Shown piece after piece: positions 1-8,370 of a DNA stretch of 64,000 nt. The translations under genes and the position numbers were made by a program. The stretch comes from Pseudomonadota bacterium (GTDB taxonomy: Bacteria; Pseudomonadota; Gammaproteobacteria; Steroidobacterales; Steroidobacteraceae), in NCBI GenBank assembly GCA_016703895.1, contig JADJBE010000002.1:248001-312000 (forward strand), given 5' to 3'. The notes beneath the pieces were generated by a model. It was not told where the DNA came from. It made no database searches and was given only the letters and a program-made list of their open reading frames with translations. Numbering within the stretch: the first letter of the stretch is position 1; every line of letters begins with the position of its first letter.

Positions 1-305
1 TTGCCCTTGTCGGAGCCCGGTGGGAAGCCTTCGTTCAGCATATTAGAGACAAAAGCGACACGGTCTGCGCGTTTCTGAGCCTCTTTGGCATCGAAGGGTG
101 CTTTGCCGGCAGCCATTGCACCGAGCGGCGCAAAATTTCCGGCCATGACCGTATACATCGCCTGTCGGTACTTGACCTGCAGGTCACCGATCGACGGTGC
201 GTCAGCCGCGACTGAATACGCTGCGCCACCCAAGCCGACCAATAAACCGGCTGCCATTGCCGCAGTGCGTTGGCACATCGCGGTTGTTTTCATTCCGTTA
301 AACAT
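1..305 (-). CDS. Cytochrome c' family protein, N-terminal part (runs off the window)
   Basis: The reading frame starts at an ATG at 305 (a second ATG lies at 293) and continues past base 1, so only about 101 residues are present. It begins with a hydrophobic signal peptide ending near AAYSVAADAP. The mature part reads VKYRQAMYTVMAGNFAPLG, then KRADRVAFVSNMLNEGFPPGSDKG-like text in two pieces, which is the helical start of the cytochrome c' (c-556) four-helix bundle. The CxxCH haem site would be in the missing C-terminus. It is a periplasmic haem protein, linked in this family to NO binding or electron transfer. The family call is firm; the exact role is not. Confidence 0.75.
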   Translation of the reverse strand, partial: MFNGMKTTAMCQRTAAMAAGLLVGLGGAAYSVAADAPSIGDLQVKYRQAMYTVMAGNFAPLGAMAAGKAPFDAKEAQKRADRVAFVSNMLNEGFPPGSDKG

Positions 306-509
306 GCTGCAAATCCCCCGAACGATAGTGCCGTGGTAGGCAAATGATTATTAACCGGGCACGACTCTACCGGATGATCGACGGCTCGTGCCACCTGCGG
401 ACGGCTATTTTTGGGCTGGACTGTCCATTCTGACCAGGACAAGCCATGATCCATGCTGTACCGCGACAGTCATCGCGCGGTGCGGTTCGACATTGAAAGG
501 GAAAGTCTT
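306..509. other. Divergent intergenic region
   Basis: This 204-base gap separates the divergent cytochrome c' and CpcT-like genes. It must hold both promoters, but I see no strong consensus element. The only clear signal is a GAAAGGGAAAG ribosome-binding stretch just before the ATG at 510. Confidence 0.5.
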
Positions 510-1565
510 ATGCACAAGTTATGGGTGTTAGCGGGGCTGTTGACCGCGGCCTTGCTGGCGTTGCCAGGCCCGGCCTTTTCGCAAGGTCAGGATGGCACGC
601 CGGCGGACCGCGACTTGATGGTCATGAATGAGTTGTTGCCCGGGCGGTATGACAACTGGAACCAGAACTATTTCGATGGGCGCCGCAAGCTGGCTGAGTC
701 GCTGCGACATGAGCGCCTGCATACGCAAGTTGTGCGCGTCGCGGCACCACGCATTGGCGAGCACGTCTATTACGCTGAGGACTATCGCGACAATGCTCCG
801 GCCAAAGTCGTCAGGCGCCGCTTCTGGTCATTGACGTCAGACCCGCAGGCGGGCGCCGTGCGCATGCAGTCGTATTGGATCGATGACGTCGCAAAGGAAA
901 GGTTTGCGGGCGGATTGACCGACCAAGCAGTCTGGCGGAGTGTCTCGCCGGCGGACTTTCGCTACGTAGCCGGCTGTGATGTCTACTGGGTACGTGAGGC
1001 CGGACAGTTCGCAGGCGCCAGCAAACCCACAGAGTGCCGCTTCAAGTCGGCAGGGATGTTAGGAGGGAAGGGCGACGTTGTCGGTGAGTACAGCTATGCC
1101 CTCACGCCCACTGCGTTGTGGATCCGCGACGAACAACGTGACCGGCGGGGCGCGCTGCTCGCGGGACATCCCAGTGGCGTACCCTATCAACTGCAGCGGG
1201 CGCGCGAATTTGTGTTCAATGCCGCCATCCCCGGCGTAGGCGGCGGTGCTGCGATCCCGTTCGAGCGCTATGCAGACTTGAAGCTGCACGACAAAGGCGG
1301 CAATGTGTGGTTCCAGACTCGGGAGGCAAAACCGCGCGAGTTAGGATTGACGTTGTCGTTTGTCGATTGGCCGATCAACAACGAGACCGGTGCGTTTACC
1401 CGCAATGGGTTGGTGCTGTACGTGAACGAGCGCGTCGATGGCGAGGTCAAGAACCTCGCCTACAGCGGTACCGATCCCAAGGTCGAGCGGATGTTCATCA
1501 ATCTCAAATGGATGCTGGTCAACTGCTACATGCAGTGGAACCGCGACGTCAAGCCGGAGTTTTAG
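510..1565 (+). CDS. CpcT/CpeT-like (DUF1001) exported protein
   Basis: This 351-residue protein has a clear signal peptide (MHKLWVLAGLLTAALLALPG, then AFSQG). I chose the ATG at 510 because a purine-rich ribosome-binding site precedes it and the signal peptide starts there; an upstream ATG at 453 adds 19 unlikely residues. The motif LLPGRYDNWNQNYFD and the region around CDVYWVREAGQF, with a second Cys in TECRF, match the CpcT/CpeT chromophore-lyase fold. In cyanobacteria that fold attaches bilins to phycobiliproteins. Non-phototrophic proteobacteria carry relatives whose substrate is unknown, so no function beyond a possible ligand-binding barrel is claimed. It converges with the next gene. 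Confidence 0.6.
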   Translation: MHKLWVLAGLLTAALLALPGPAFSQGQDGTPADRDLMVMNELLPGRYDNWNQNYFDGRRKLAESLRHERLHTQVVRVAAPRIGEHVYYAEDYRDNAPAKVVRRRFWSLTSDPQAGAVRMQSYWIDDVAKERFAGGLTDQAVWRSVSPADFRYVAGCDVYWVREAGQFAGASKPTECRFKSAGMLGGKGDVVGEYSYALTPTALWIRDEQRDRRGALLAGHPSGVPYQLQRAREFVFNAAIPGVGGGAAIPFERYADLKLHDKGGNVWFQTREAKPRELGLTLSFVDWPINNETGAFTRNGLVLYVNERVDGEVKNLAYSGTDPKVERMFINLKWMLVNCYMQWNRDVKPEF

Positions 1566-1575
1566 ACGCCGCTAA

Positions 1576-2343
1576 TCACTCGATAGTGCTGCCACGCAGG
1601 GTGGCGATATGCTCGCGGTGTTGACGCAGGATGCGCCGTGTCTGATCGGCGTCGGGTCGCTCGGCCAGGCGCGCGATCAGATCGGGAAGCTCATGCCACT
1701 TGCGGCCCCAGCCTAACAGGCGCACGGCGTCCTCGACTACGAGCAGTTCGGGTGCTGCGGCAGACACCGCCGCAATACGCTCCGGTGTCTTGTTCAGCGC
1801 CGGCTGGGCTTGGTCGCGGTGCAGGGCGCGCGGATGGGTCGTGACATTGGTGCGCGCCAGCGCCTCGATCGGCACACCGGCGCGCTGTTGCATCAGCAAT
1901 AGATGTACCCGGGACGCGGGTAGTCGGGGCATTTCCTTGGTCGTTTCCGGCGCCGGTTCGTGTTCCTCCGGGCTCGGATCGCGGGCCGTCAGCACCTCGC
2001 GTCGCTCTGTTTCTGGCGACGCCAGCGGGATGAATCGTTCGACTGTGGTGAGCCCGATGAGATTGGCAAGAAACGCCATCGCCTCCAGCGCCTCGAGAAA
2101 CGCGCGGTCACCTTCCACCCTGCGTGCCTTGACGCTGCGAGCGAGCACGGCAACGCGCTGGCGTGCGAGTTCGACGATCCACTTGGCAGGGCGCTCATGT
2201 TTGGGCCAAGGCTGCACGTGCCAGTAGCGCTGCTCATCCAGTGCCAGGTACTTGGCGTGTAGCGCCAGACTCTGTTCCCAGCGGCTCAGCAGAGACTGTA
2301 GCTGTTCGGCTGGCGAAGGGCTGGCAGGGGATGCGGTAGTCAT
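1576..2343 (-). CDS. Hypothetical protein, 255 aa
   Basis: I do not recognise this protein. It is soluble, with no signal peptide or membrane segment. Residues about 1-115 are helix-rich (a run around LEALEAMAFLANLIGL). A Pro/Glu-rich linker follows at about 115-140. The C-terminal half contains VHLLLMQQRAGVPIEALARTN, then a segment beginning LLVVEDAVRLLGWGRKWHELP. The Gly-Trp-Gly-Arg segment and evenly spaced Arg could suit a nucleic-acid or protein contact, but that is speculation. It ends 10 bases from the CpcT-like gene, convergently. GC and codon use look like the neighbours. Confidence 0.55.
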   Translation of the reverse strand: MTTASPASPSPAEQLQSLLSRWEQSLALHAKYLALDEQRYWHVQPWPKHERPAKWIVELARQRVAVLARSVKARRVEGDRAFLEALEAMAFLANLIGLTTVERFIPLASPETERREVLTARDPSPEEHEPAPETTKEMPRLPASRVHLLLMQQRAGVPIEALARTNVTTHPRALHRDQAQPALNKTPERIAAVSAAAPELLVVEDAVRLLGWGRKWHELPDLIARLAERPDADQTRRILRQHREHIATLRGSTIE

Positions 2344-2468
2344 GTCGCCAGCTTATGGCCTCAGGCTTGCAAGTGCCCGAGACCTACCGCACAGTGGCCT
2401 GTGCGCGTGTTCACAGCTTCGGAAAATGCGCATGGATCTCGTGTTCAATGCCTCGCAAGGTGTATCTC

Positions 2469-3137
2469 ATGTATCTGCAAAAAATACGCATGTCGATGGT
2501 CGGCGCCGCCGCGGTCTTGTGCTTGGTGTCAGTACCGCCGTCGATCGCAGCCGACGGTGCCGCGGCGAAGGAATTCCAGGCCGCCGTTGCGCTGACGCCT
2601 GATCCGGCGAACGGTGTGCGGCTCTATGAGACCTGTCGGGCATGCCACAATGCCGACGGGTCTGGCACCGTTGACGGCAACGTCGCGGCAATCGCCGGGC
2701 AGCACTATCGTGTCGTCTTGCAGCAGTTGGTGGACTTCCGGCACGACCGTCGCTGGGATATCCGCATGGAGCATTTCGTCGACAAGCACCATTTGACGTC
2801 GGCGCAAGAACTGGCCGATGTCGCGGCGCATGTCGCGAGCCTCCCGCGTCCGTGGCCGCCATCGTTTGGCGATGGCAACGACCTGCAAGCTGGGTCGCGT
2901 GCGTATCTGGCGCGTTGTGCAGGGTGTCACGGCGCGACCGGGCAGGGTAGCAACGCGTCGAAGACGCCGCGCATTGCCGGGCAGCACTTTGCTTACACCG
3001 TGCGTCAAATACAGGACGCGGCCGATGGACGGCGACCAAACATGACAGGTACGCACACCCGTATCGTCAGCCAATTGTCGTTTGAAGAGATCAATGGGAT
3101 GGCTGATTATCTATCCCGCTTGGCATCGCGTGACTGA
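2469..3137 (+). CDS. Di-haem cytochrome c (c4-like), periplasmic
   Basis: The 222-residue product has a signal peptide ending around SIAADG and two class I cytochrome c domains. The haem sites are CRACH (residues about 54-58) and CAGCH (about 149-153), each followed by a GQHY or GQHF motif and a late Met likely to be the axial ligand (for example in RPNMTGTH). This layout matches cytochrome c4, which passes electrons to terminal oxidases in the periplasm. The ATG at 2469 was preferred over upstream starts at 2355 and 2448 because it places the signal peptide at the N-terminus. It is followed closely by the MgtC-like gene. Confidence 0.75.
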   Translation: MYLQKIRMSMVGAAAVLCLVSVPPSIAADGAAAKEFQAAVALTPDPANGVRLYETCRACHNADGSGTVDGNVAAIAGQHYRVVLQQLVDFRHDRRWDIRMEHFVDKHHLTSAQELADVAAHVASLPRPWPPSFGDGNDLQAGSRAYLARCAGCHGATGQGSNASKTPRIAGQHFAYTVRQIQDAADGRRPNMTGTHTRIVSQLSFEEINGMADYLSRLASRD

Positions 3138-3156
3138 CCCCTATTAGGGTTTGGGC

Positions 3157-4404
3157 ATGCCTGAGCTAGTCCGCTCGCTGGCTGTTGCCGTTGGCGTCGG
3201 ATTGCTGATCGGCTTTGAGCGTGAGCGCCGTAAAGGCGCAGGGCCTGACCGTGCGGCCGCCGGACTTCGTACCTTTACCCTGGTAGCTTTATTGGGCGCC
3301 ATGGCGGCGGCAACCGGCACGGTGTGGTTGATGGCGGCTGCCCTGTTGGGCGTCGCAGCACTGGCGACTGCTTCGTATCAACGGTCACGTGATGCAGATC
3401 CTGGTCTGACGACCGAAGTGGCGCTGCTCGTCACGTTTCTCATCGGTATCCTCACCAGCTATAGCCTCGCAATTGCCGCCGGTATCGGCGTATTGGTGGC
3501 CATGCTGTTGGGTTTTCGCGAACCGCTGCATCAGTTTGCGATGGGGCGCTTATCCGAGCGGGAATGGCGCGACGCGGTTCTGCTGGCCGCCGCGGCGCTG
3601 ATTGTCTTGCCACTATTGCCAAATCGACCAGTCGATCCTTGGGGCATGCTGAACCTGCAGGTTGTTTGGCGACTCACCGTGCTTGTTATGGCAATCAACG
3701 CTGCGGGTTATCTTGCGCTGCGCGCGCTTGGGCCGCGGTGGGGGCTGCCGCTGTCCGGATTGTTAGGCGGCTTCGTTTCAAGCGCTGCCGTCATCGCCGC
3801 GATGGGGCAGCGCGCCAAAGATGATGCCAACGTGATGGCTGCGGCGGTGGCGGGAGCCGCTCTGTCATCCGTCGCCACCGGGATACAACTGATGGTCGTG
3901 CTGGCACTGACCAATCCGGCGCTGCTGGCGTCAATGGTAGTGCCGTTGTTAGCGTTTGTCGCCATTGCTGCAGGCTTCGGTGCAGTCGTAGGCTTGCGCA
4001 GCTTGCGCCAACAAGCCGAGTCTGCGGCGATCCAAGGGCGAGCTTTCGATCCGCGCGCGGCTGCTATGGTCGCACTGCTATTTGCGGCAATGCTGTTAGC
4101 CGTCGGCGTACTGAATCGCGTGTTCGGTGCCAACGGCGCATTGGCGGGCGCGATCGTTGGCGGATTCCTCGACGCGCATGCCACCTCCGGCTCGATTGCG
4201 ACACTCGCGCAAGAGGCGGCGATTCCCGCGACCGTCGGTTACTTGGGCGTGGTTCTCGCCGTCTCGGCCAATACCGTCACGAAGATCGTGTTGGCTGGCA
4301 TGACGGGCGGCATGGCGTATTGCAGCCGCTTGGCCCCCAGTCTGGTCGCCATGCTCGCCGCTTTGGGCCGGTGTCTACCTACTCCAGTGGCGGTCAATCA
4401 ATAG
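3157..4404 (+). CDS. MgtC/SapB N-terminal and DUF4010 multi-pass membrane protein
   Basis: About 415 residues, almost entirely transmembrane helices. The N-terminus contains GVGLLIGFERERRKG, the conserved cytoplasmic motif of the MgtC/SapB family, followed by a second motif AAGLRTFTLVALLGA. The C-terminal part (LSGLLGGFVSSAAV, and GGFLDAHATSGSIATLA) matches DUF4010. Family members are inner-membrane proteins of uncertain transport role; MgtC itself modulates Mg and ATP homeostasis. The ATG at 3157 sits after an AGGG stretch; a TTG at 3151 is also possible. Its end almost touches the convergent Usp gene. Confidence 0.75.
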   Translation: MPELVRSLAVAVGVGLLIGFERERRKGAGPDRAAAGLRTFTLVALLGAMAAATGTVWLMAAALLGVAALATASYQRSRDADPGLTTEVALLVTFLIGILTSYSLAIAAGIGVLVAMLLGFREPLHQFAMGRLSEREWRDAVLLAAAALIVLPLLPNRPVDPWGMLNLQVVWRLTVLVMAINAAGYLALRALGPRWGLPLSGLLGGFVSSAAVIAAMGQRAKDDANVMAAAVAGAALSSVATGIQLMVVLALTNPALLASMVVPLLAFVAIAAGFGAVVGLRSLRQQAESAAIQGRAFDPRAAAMVALLFAAMLLAVGVLNRVFGANGALAGAIVGGFLDAHATSGSIATLAQEAAIPATVGYLGVVLAVSANTVTKIVLAGMTGGMAYCSRLAPSLVAMLAALGRCLPTPVAVNQ

Positions 4405-5402
4405 ACCGTGAACCCCGTGATCGGTCCGAACGGTCGGCTGGTCTTGGAGATTGGCGATTTGAACGACTTGGGTTTGACTACCAATACATCGCAGGGCATT
4501 CGTTCCAGGACCTTTTGTGCCGTGTGCCCGATGAACAGTCGACGCAGTCCTGAGCGTGAGACCGCGCCCATGACCACAATCGAGGCGCCAAGCTTCTTGG
4601 CAAGTGTTGGCAGCGCTTCAGTAGGGTCTCCCAAGGCCAGATGCTGGCGCGCCTTGGGGATACCGGCGGTTGCTGACAATTTGGCGAGCGCGCTCGCGAG
4701 ACTGTCGCGGTGCTCTCGTTCGATCTCGGGCGCAACCTGGGTGAGACTGACGTATTCGCCCGGGTAGCCTGGTGCAAAATAAGGATATGGCTTGTAGGCG
4801 TGCGCCGCGTGCAGTTCGCCGTCCAGCGCGCTCGCGAGAGACGCGGCCGTGGCAAGCAAGGTCCGGTCGAGCGACGCAGGTTTGTCATGCGCATGTTGTG
4901 GGTCGAGTGCGGCAACCAGTTTCGGCTTCGAGTATTTGCGCGCCGTTCGCACCAATAGCACAGGCATCGGGCAAGTGCGGATCAATTCCCAATCGGAGTG
5001 GCTGACAACCAGGTGCGCACCGGGCACGTGATGCTCGGAGTCGAGCACGACCAAATCCGCTCGCATCGCGAGGGCTCGACGCACGATCGCTTCCTGAACC
5101 GGGAAGTCCCACTCGGTGGTTGCCGTACAGGCAACATCGCGCAACAGGGGGGACTTGGCCAGCTTTTCTATCTGCTTTTGTCTGGCGGCGCGAATCGATT
5201 CGATCGCTTCTTTACGGCTGATGCGCTTGCCGTCGCGACGCAAGGTATCGCTGACAATCGGATCTGCGATGGCATGGAAGAGCTCGATGGTCGCGCCACT
5301 GCCACGCGCAATGCTGGCAGCCTTGGCGAGTGCGCGGCGTGGTGTTTTGTTGGGTGACTTGACAGCGACCAGGATACGTTTCGGAAACTTGGCTGACGGC
5401 AT
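4398..5402 (-). CDS. Tandem universal stress protein (UspE-like)
   Basis: The 334-residue protein consists of two Usp folds. The first begins KRILVAVKSPNKTPRRALAKA. The second ends with the ATP-binding signature around VVMGAVSRSGLRRLFIGHTA (about residues 280-300), the G-x2-G-x9-G(S/T) type, followed by CDVLVVKP. Tandem Usp proteins act in the cytoplasm in stress and stationary-phase survival. An AAAGGGGAG ribosome-binding site precedes the ATG, and GATACTATAG a little upstream could be a -10 region. A second, related tandem Usp gene lies at 11.3-12.2 kb, and both flank the FixL/FixJ pair. Confidence 0.85.
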   Translation of the reverse strand: MPSAKFPKRILVAVKSPNKTPRRALAKAASIARGSGATIELFHAIADPIVSDTLRRDGKRISRKEAIESIRAARQKQIEKLAKSPLLRDVACTATTEWDFPVQEAIVRRALAMRADLVVLDSEHHVPGAHLVVSHSDWELIRTCPMPVLLVRTARKYSKPKLVAALDPQHAHDKPASLDRTLLATAASLASALDGELHAAHAYKPYPYFAPGYPGEYVSLTQVAPEIEREHRDSLASALAKLSATAGIPKARQHLALGDPTEALPTLAKKLGASIVVMGAVSRSGLRRLFIGHTAQKVLERMPCDVLVVKPKSFKSPISKTSRPFGPITGFTVY

Positions 5403-5465
5403 TTTGAACTCCCCTTTTGCCTATAGTATCACCGGCAGCCCGCATGCTTGCTATTCGCATCTACC

Positions 5466-6011
5466 CTACGGGTGCTGTTTTGCTGCAGTCAACTCTATCG
5501 ACGCGAGCATCAACTGGGGTTCGTTGGGTGCTGCGCGTATGGTCATACCGAGAGCACGAACTAGCGATAGCATGCCGTCATTGTTAGCGAGTATATAGCC
5601 GTAGATTCGCGAGATTCCCTGGCTCGCAGCGTGGCGAAACAAGGCTCTTGCCAGTTGCGAACCGATGCGTCGTCGTTGCCAGGCGTCGGCAACCGTAAGA
5701 GCGAACTCGGCGGCGTCAATACGCGGATCGCGGGCGTATCTCGCTACCGCGATGAATCGCTCGCAAGCATCGATTGGATCAACGACCACCAACGCCATCG
5801 TGTTGACGTGATCGATCGTGGTCAACTGGCGGACGAAGCCCGACGACGGTTCGCGAAGTTGATACATGAGTCGGTTGTAACGCGACTCGGCGCTCAGCGA
5901 CTTGATGAAATGACGTTCGCGTTCGCCGTCGTCGGCCGCTATCGGCCGCACTCGCAACGGGATTCCGTCGCTGGTTGTGATGCTAGCGCCGAGTGCCTCG
6001 GCGGTGGTCAC
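5466..6011 (-). CDS. GNAT-family N-acetyltransferase
   Basis: The 181-residue protein carries a single GNAT domain. The acetyl-CoA binding loop is seen in LTVADAWQRRRIGSQLARAL (Q-x-x-G-x-G/A type, residues about 106-125), followed by ISRIYGYILANNDGML. The N-terminal part (PLRVRPIAADDGERERHF, ESRYNRLMY) resembles the acetyltransferase domain of Pat/PatZ-type protein acetyltransferases, which modify enzymes such as acetyl-CoA synthetase. The substrate here is not established. Its ATG overlaps the stop of the upstream receiver-like gene by four bases, so the two are translationally coupled. Confidence 0.8.
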   Translation of the reverse strand: MTTAEALGASITTSDGIPLRVRPIAADDGERERHFIKSLSAESRYNRLMYQLREPSSGFVRQLTTIDHVNTMALVVVDPIDACERFIAVARYARDPRIDAAEFALTVADAWQRRRIGSQLARALFRHAASQGISRIYGYILANNDGMLSLVRALGMTIRAAPNEPQLMLASIELTAAKQHP

Positions 6012-6385
6012 TGCAAGGCCTGGATCACATACTCTCGCAGGCCGGCCGACGGCGGAAGTTCGACAGCGGCAGTTGCGCCGAGGCGCATCGCTTGCACAGC
6101 ATCGGCGACGTCATTGGCGTCGGTGACTACAAAAATAGGCAGTACCGGATGCAGTTCGCGCAGGCGAGTCAGTAGTTCGCCTACGGGCTCGTCAGTCAAA
6201 TCGTCCGCCAGCACGACACAGGCGAGATGTACCCGCGCGATTCTGTCAAATACACGCGACGGTTCGTTTGGCCACCAGATCGGGCCAAGCCCTTCCAGTA
6301 CTTGCAGCACACAACGTGTCCGGTCCGAGCCGCGACCAATCACCATGGCAACTCGGCCCGACAAACTCCCGGTTTGCCAATCCAT
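6008..6385 (-). CDS. Receiver-like domain protein, degenerate
   Basis: This small 125-residue protein has the alternating beta/alpha pattern of a response-regulator receiver domain: VAMVIGRG at strand 1, HLACVVLADDL at strand 3, LPIFVVTDANDVADAVQAMRLGATAAVELP at strands 4-5 and helix 4. The acidic pocket near strand 1 is lost (GRGSDRT instead of DDE) and the usual Lys at the end of strand 5 is replaced by Glu-Leu. It is therefore probably a pseudo-receiver that does not accept phosphate in the normal way. It overlaps the GNAT gene by four bases, suggesting a shared complex or regulation. Confidence 0.65.
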   Translation of the reverse strand: MDWQTGSLSGRVAMVIGRGSDRTRCVLQVLEGLGPIWWPNEPSRVFDRIARVHLACVVLADDLTDEPVGELLTRLRELHPVLPIFVVTDANDVADAVQAMRLGATAAVELPPSAGLREYVIQALQ

Positions 6386-6490
6386 CTGATTTCTGACCCA
6401 GCCTTCCCGACGCTGCCGGAGACGATGCGCTGGGGTGCCTTGTCAAACAATACGTAGAGGCCGAAACGAGCGAGGGCATCCTATCTAGCG

Positions 6491-7114
6491 TTAGGCGTGC
6501 GGCTGCAGGTCCAGATCCATCATCATACGCACGAGCTGTGCGAGCGAGCCGGCGGCCATCTTCTCCATGACGCGCGCGCGGTGAATCTCAACCGTGCGCT
6601 GGCTGACCCCGAGATCCCCCGCCATGACTTTGTTGGGCTTGCCCTGTGTCACCAGCTCCAGTACCTCCCGCTCGCGGGGTGTTAGGGACTCGTAGCGCTT
6701 GCGAATATCATCACGTTGCTTGAGCTGTTCACGGTTGGCGGCGTCTTTCTCGAGCGCTTTTTGTACACGATCGAGCAAGTCCTGGTCGCGGAACGGCTTT
6801 TGCAAAAAATCGAAGGCGCCTTGTTGCATCGCTTCGACGGCCATCGGTATATCGCCATGACCAGTGATGAAAATGACCGGAATCATCGCGCCGCGCACGT
6901 TGAGCTGCTCCTGCAGCTCCAGGCCACTCATGCCCGGCATGCGTACGTCGAGCACCAGGCATCCCGGTTGATCCGCTTCGTAGCTCGCCAGGAAATCCGG
7001 CGCTGAGGCTGCTGTCTGCGCTGCTATGCCGACGGACTTCAGCAGCAAACGCAGTGAACTGCGAACACCCTCGTCATCGTCGACGACGAATACGGTTGGT
7101 AAACGTTCTTTCAT
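6491..7114 (-). CDS. fixJ: FixJ-family response regulator
   Basis: The 207-residue protein has an N-terminal receiver (VFVVDDDEGVR acidic pocket, phosphoacceptor Asp in LVLDVRMPGMSG, Thr in FITGHGD, Lys in FLQKPF) and a C-terminal LuxR-type helix-turn-helix (LTPREREVLELVTQGKPNKVMAGDLGVSQRTVEIHRARVM). This is the FixJ arrangement. It is encoded immediately downstream of the FixL-like kinase, with 41 bases between, and is the likely partner. FixJ activates genes for microaerobic respiration in rhizobia; the regulon here is unknown. The gene symbol is by homology. Confidence 0.85.
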   Translation of the reverse strand: MKERLPTVFVVDDDEGVRSSLRLLLKSVGIAAQTAASAPDFLASYEADQPGCLVLDVRMPGMSGLELQEQLNVRGAMIPVIFITGHGDIPMAVEAMQQGAFDFLQKPFRDQDLLDRVQKALEKDAANREQLKQRDDIRKRYESLTPREREVLELVTQGKPNKVMAGDLGVSQRTVEIHRARVMEKMAAGSLAQLVRMMMDLDLQPHA

Positions 7115-7155
7115 TGCAGTTCTACCTTAGCTTCGTGCCATGTGCGGGTTGCCAA

Positions 7156-8259
7156 TCACGAGGGAAACGAAAATCGAAAACAGGTGCCACGCGGAGAATT
7201 GCGATCGTAGACCAGTTTACCGCCGTGCGCCTGGACTATTGATCGACTGATCGACAAGCCCAAGCCCGTTCCCGCCGCTTTGGTTGTGAAAAACGGTTCA
7301 AACAAATGTTTGGCTGTGTCGTCGCTGAGCCCAGGACCCGAATCGCAGACGGCAACTTCTACCTGCCCGCCGACCAGTTGTGTGCTCAGCGTGACCTCAC
7401 GGTTGATGGGGTCGCCAGCATCGCGGATCGCTTCAAACGCGTTGTGCGCCAGGTTCAAGATAACTTGCTGTATCTGAATCGGATCGACACGCACGGCAGG
7501 CAGGTCCCCTGCGAGATCGAGGGTCAGGCGTGCGTCGTGCATACGCGCGTCGCTCACGAGTAACACCTGGATGTCACGGATGATCAGATTAGGAGCAACA
7601 TGCTCGCGCCGCACATCTTCATTGCGGACTAGCGAGCGCAAACGCCGGATTACTTCGCCGGCTCGCAGTGCTTGCGCCGAGATCTGGCCGAGCGCATCGC
7701 GCACTTCCTCGATATCCGCTTGCGGTCGCGCCAGCAAACGCGAGCAGGCCTGTGCATAGGTGTTGATTGCCGCGAGCGGCTGATTCAACTCGTGCGAGAT
7801 GCCGGCCGCCATTTCGCCCATGGTCGCAACACGCGCGACGTGGTTAAGCCGTGCGAGCGCGTTGCGCGCTTCGTCTTCTGCCGCCAGGCGTGCACTCAAG
7901 TCATGCAGATAGCCTACATAGCGGCGCGGCTCGCTGTCGGGAATCTCGCCAACCGACAGAAACACCGTGAATTCGCTGCCATCCTTGCGCCTTGCCTGCA
8001 CCTCGCGGCCGCTACCGATGATATGCGGCTCGCGCGTACGCGCGTAGCGTTCGATGTAGCCATCGTGATGTGATCGATGTGTTTCGGTCATCAAGACGTT
8101 GACATTGCGGCCCTCGACTTCATTCGAGCGGTAGCCAAACAGCCGCTCGGCCGCGCGATTGAACGCGGTGATGGCGCCGCGGTGATCGATCATCACGACT
8201 CCATCTACCGTGGCATCTAGCAGGGCCGCAATCTCGGGCGATGAAGGGTCGGTGGGCAA
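7156..8259 (-). CDS. fixL: FixL-like haem-PAS oxygen-sensor histidine kinase
   Basis: 367 residues: a PAS domain (about 8-120), then HisKA with H-box GISHELNQPLAAI (phosphoacceptor His 156), then HATPase (NLAHNAFEA, DSGPGLS, GTGLGLSISRSI). The PAS domain keeps the residues that define rhizobial FixL: HDGYIERY places a His (65) at the proximal haem-ligand position, and PHIIGSGRE gives the matching His (79) and distal Arg (85). By comparison with the Bradyrhizobium FixL numbering these correspond to H200, H214 and R220. The protein therefore probably binds haem and is switched off by oxygen. It has no membrane segments, so it is cytoplasmic. It forms an operon with the FixJ-like gene. Confidence 0.85.
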   Translation of the reverse strand: MPTDPSSPEIAALLDATVDGVVMIDHRGAITAFNRAAERLFGYRSNEVEGRNVNVLMTETHRSHHDGYIERYARTREPHIIGSGREVQARRKDGSEFTVFLSVGEIPDSEPRRYVGYLHDLSARLAAEDEARNALARLNHVARVATMGEMAAGISHELNQPLAAINTYAQACSRLLARPQADIEEVRDALGQISAQALRAGEVIRRLRSLVRNEDVRREHVAPNLIIRDIQVLLVSDARMHDARLTLDLAGDLPAVRVDPIQIQQVILNLAHNAFEAIRDAGDPINREVTLSTQLVGGQVEVAVCDSGPGLSDDTAKHLFEPFFTTKAAGTGLGLSISRSIVQAHGGKLVYDRNSPRGTCFRFSFPS

Positions 8260-8370
8260 GCGAACTCCGCGAGTCTCAAGTGTGCTGTTGGTAACAATCT
8301 AACGGGGCGAGTCAGCAAGTCAATCGCTGCTCTGTAGGTAGTGTCCGCAGGCACTTAAGGACTGACGCGC

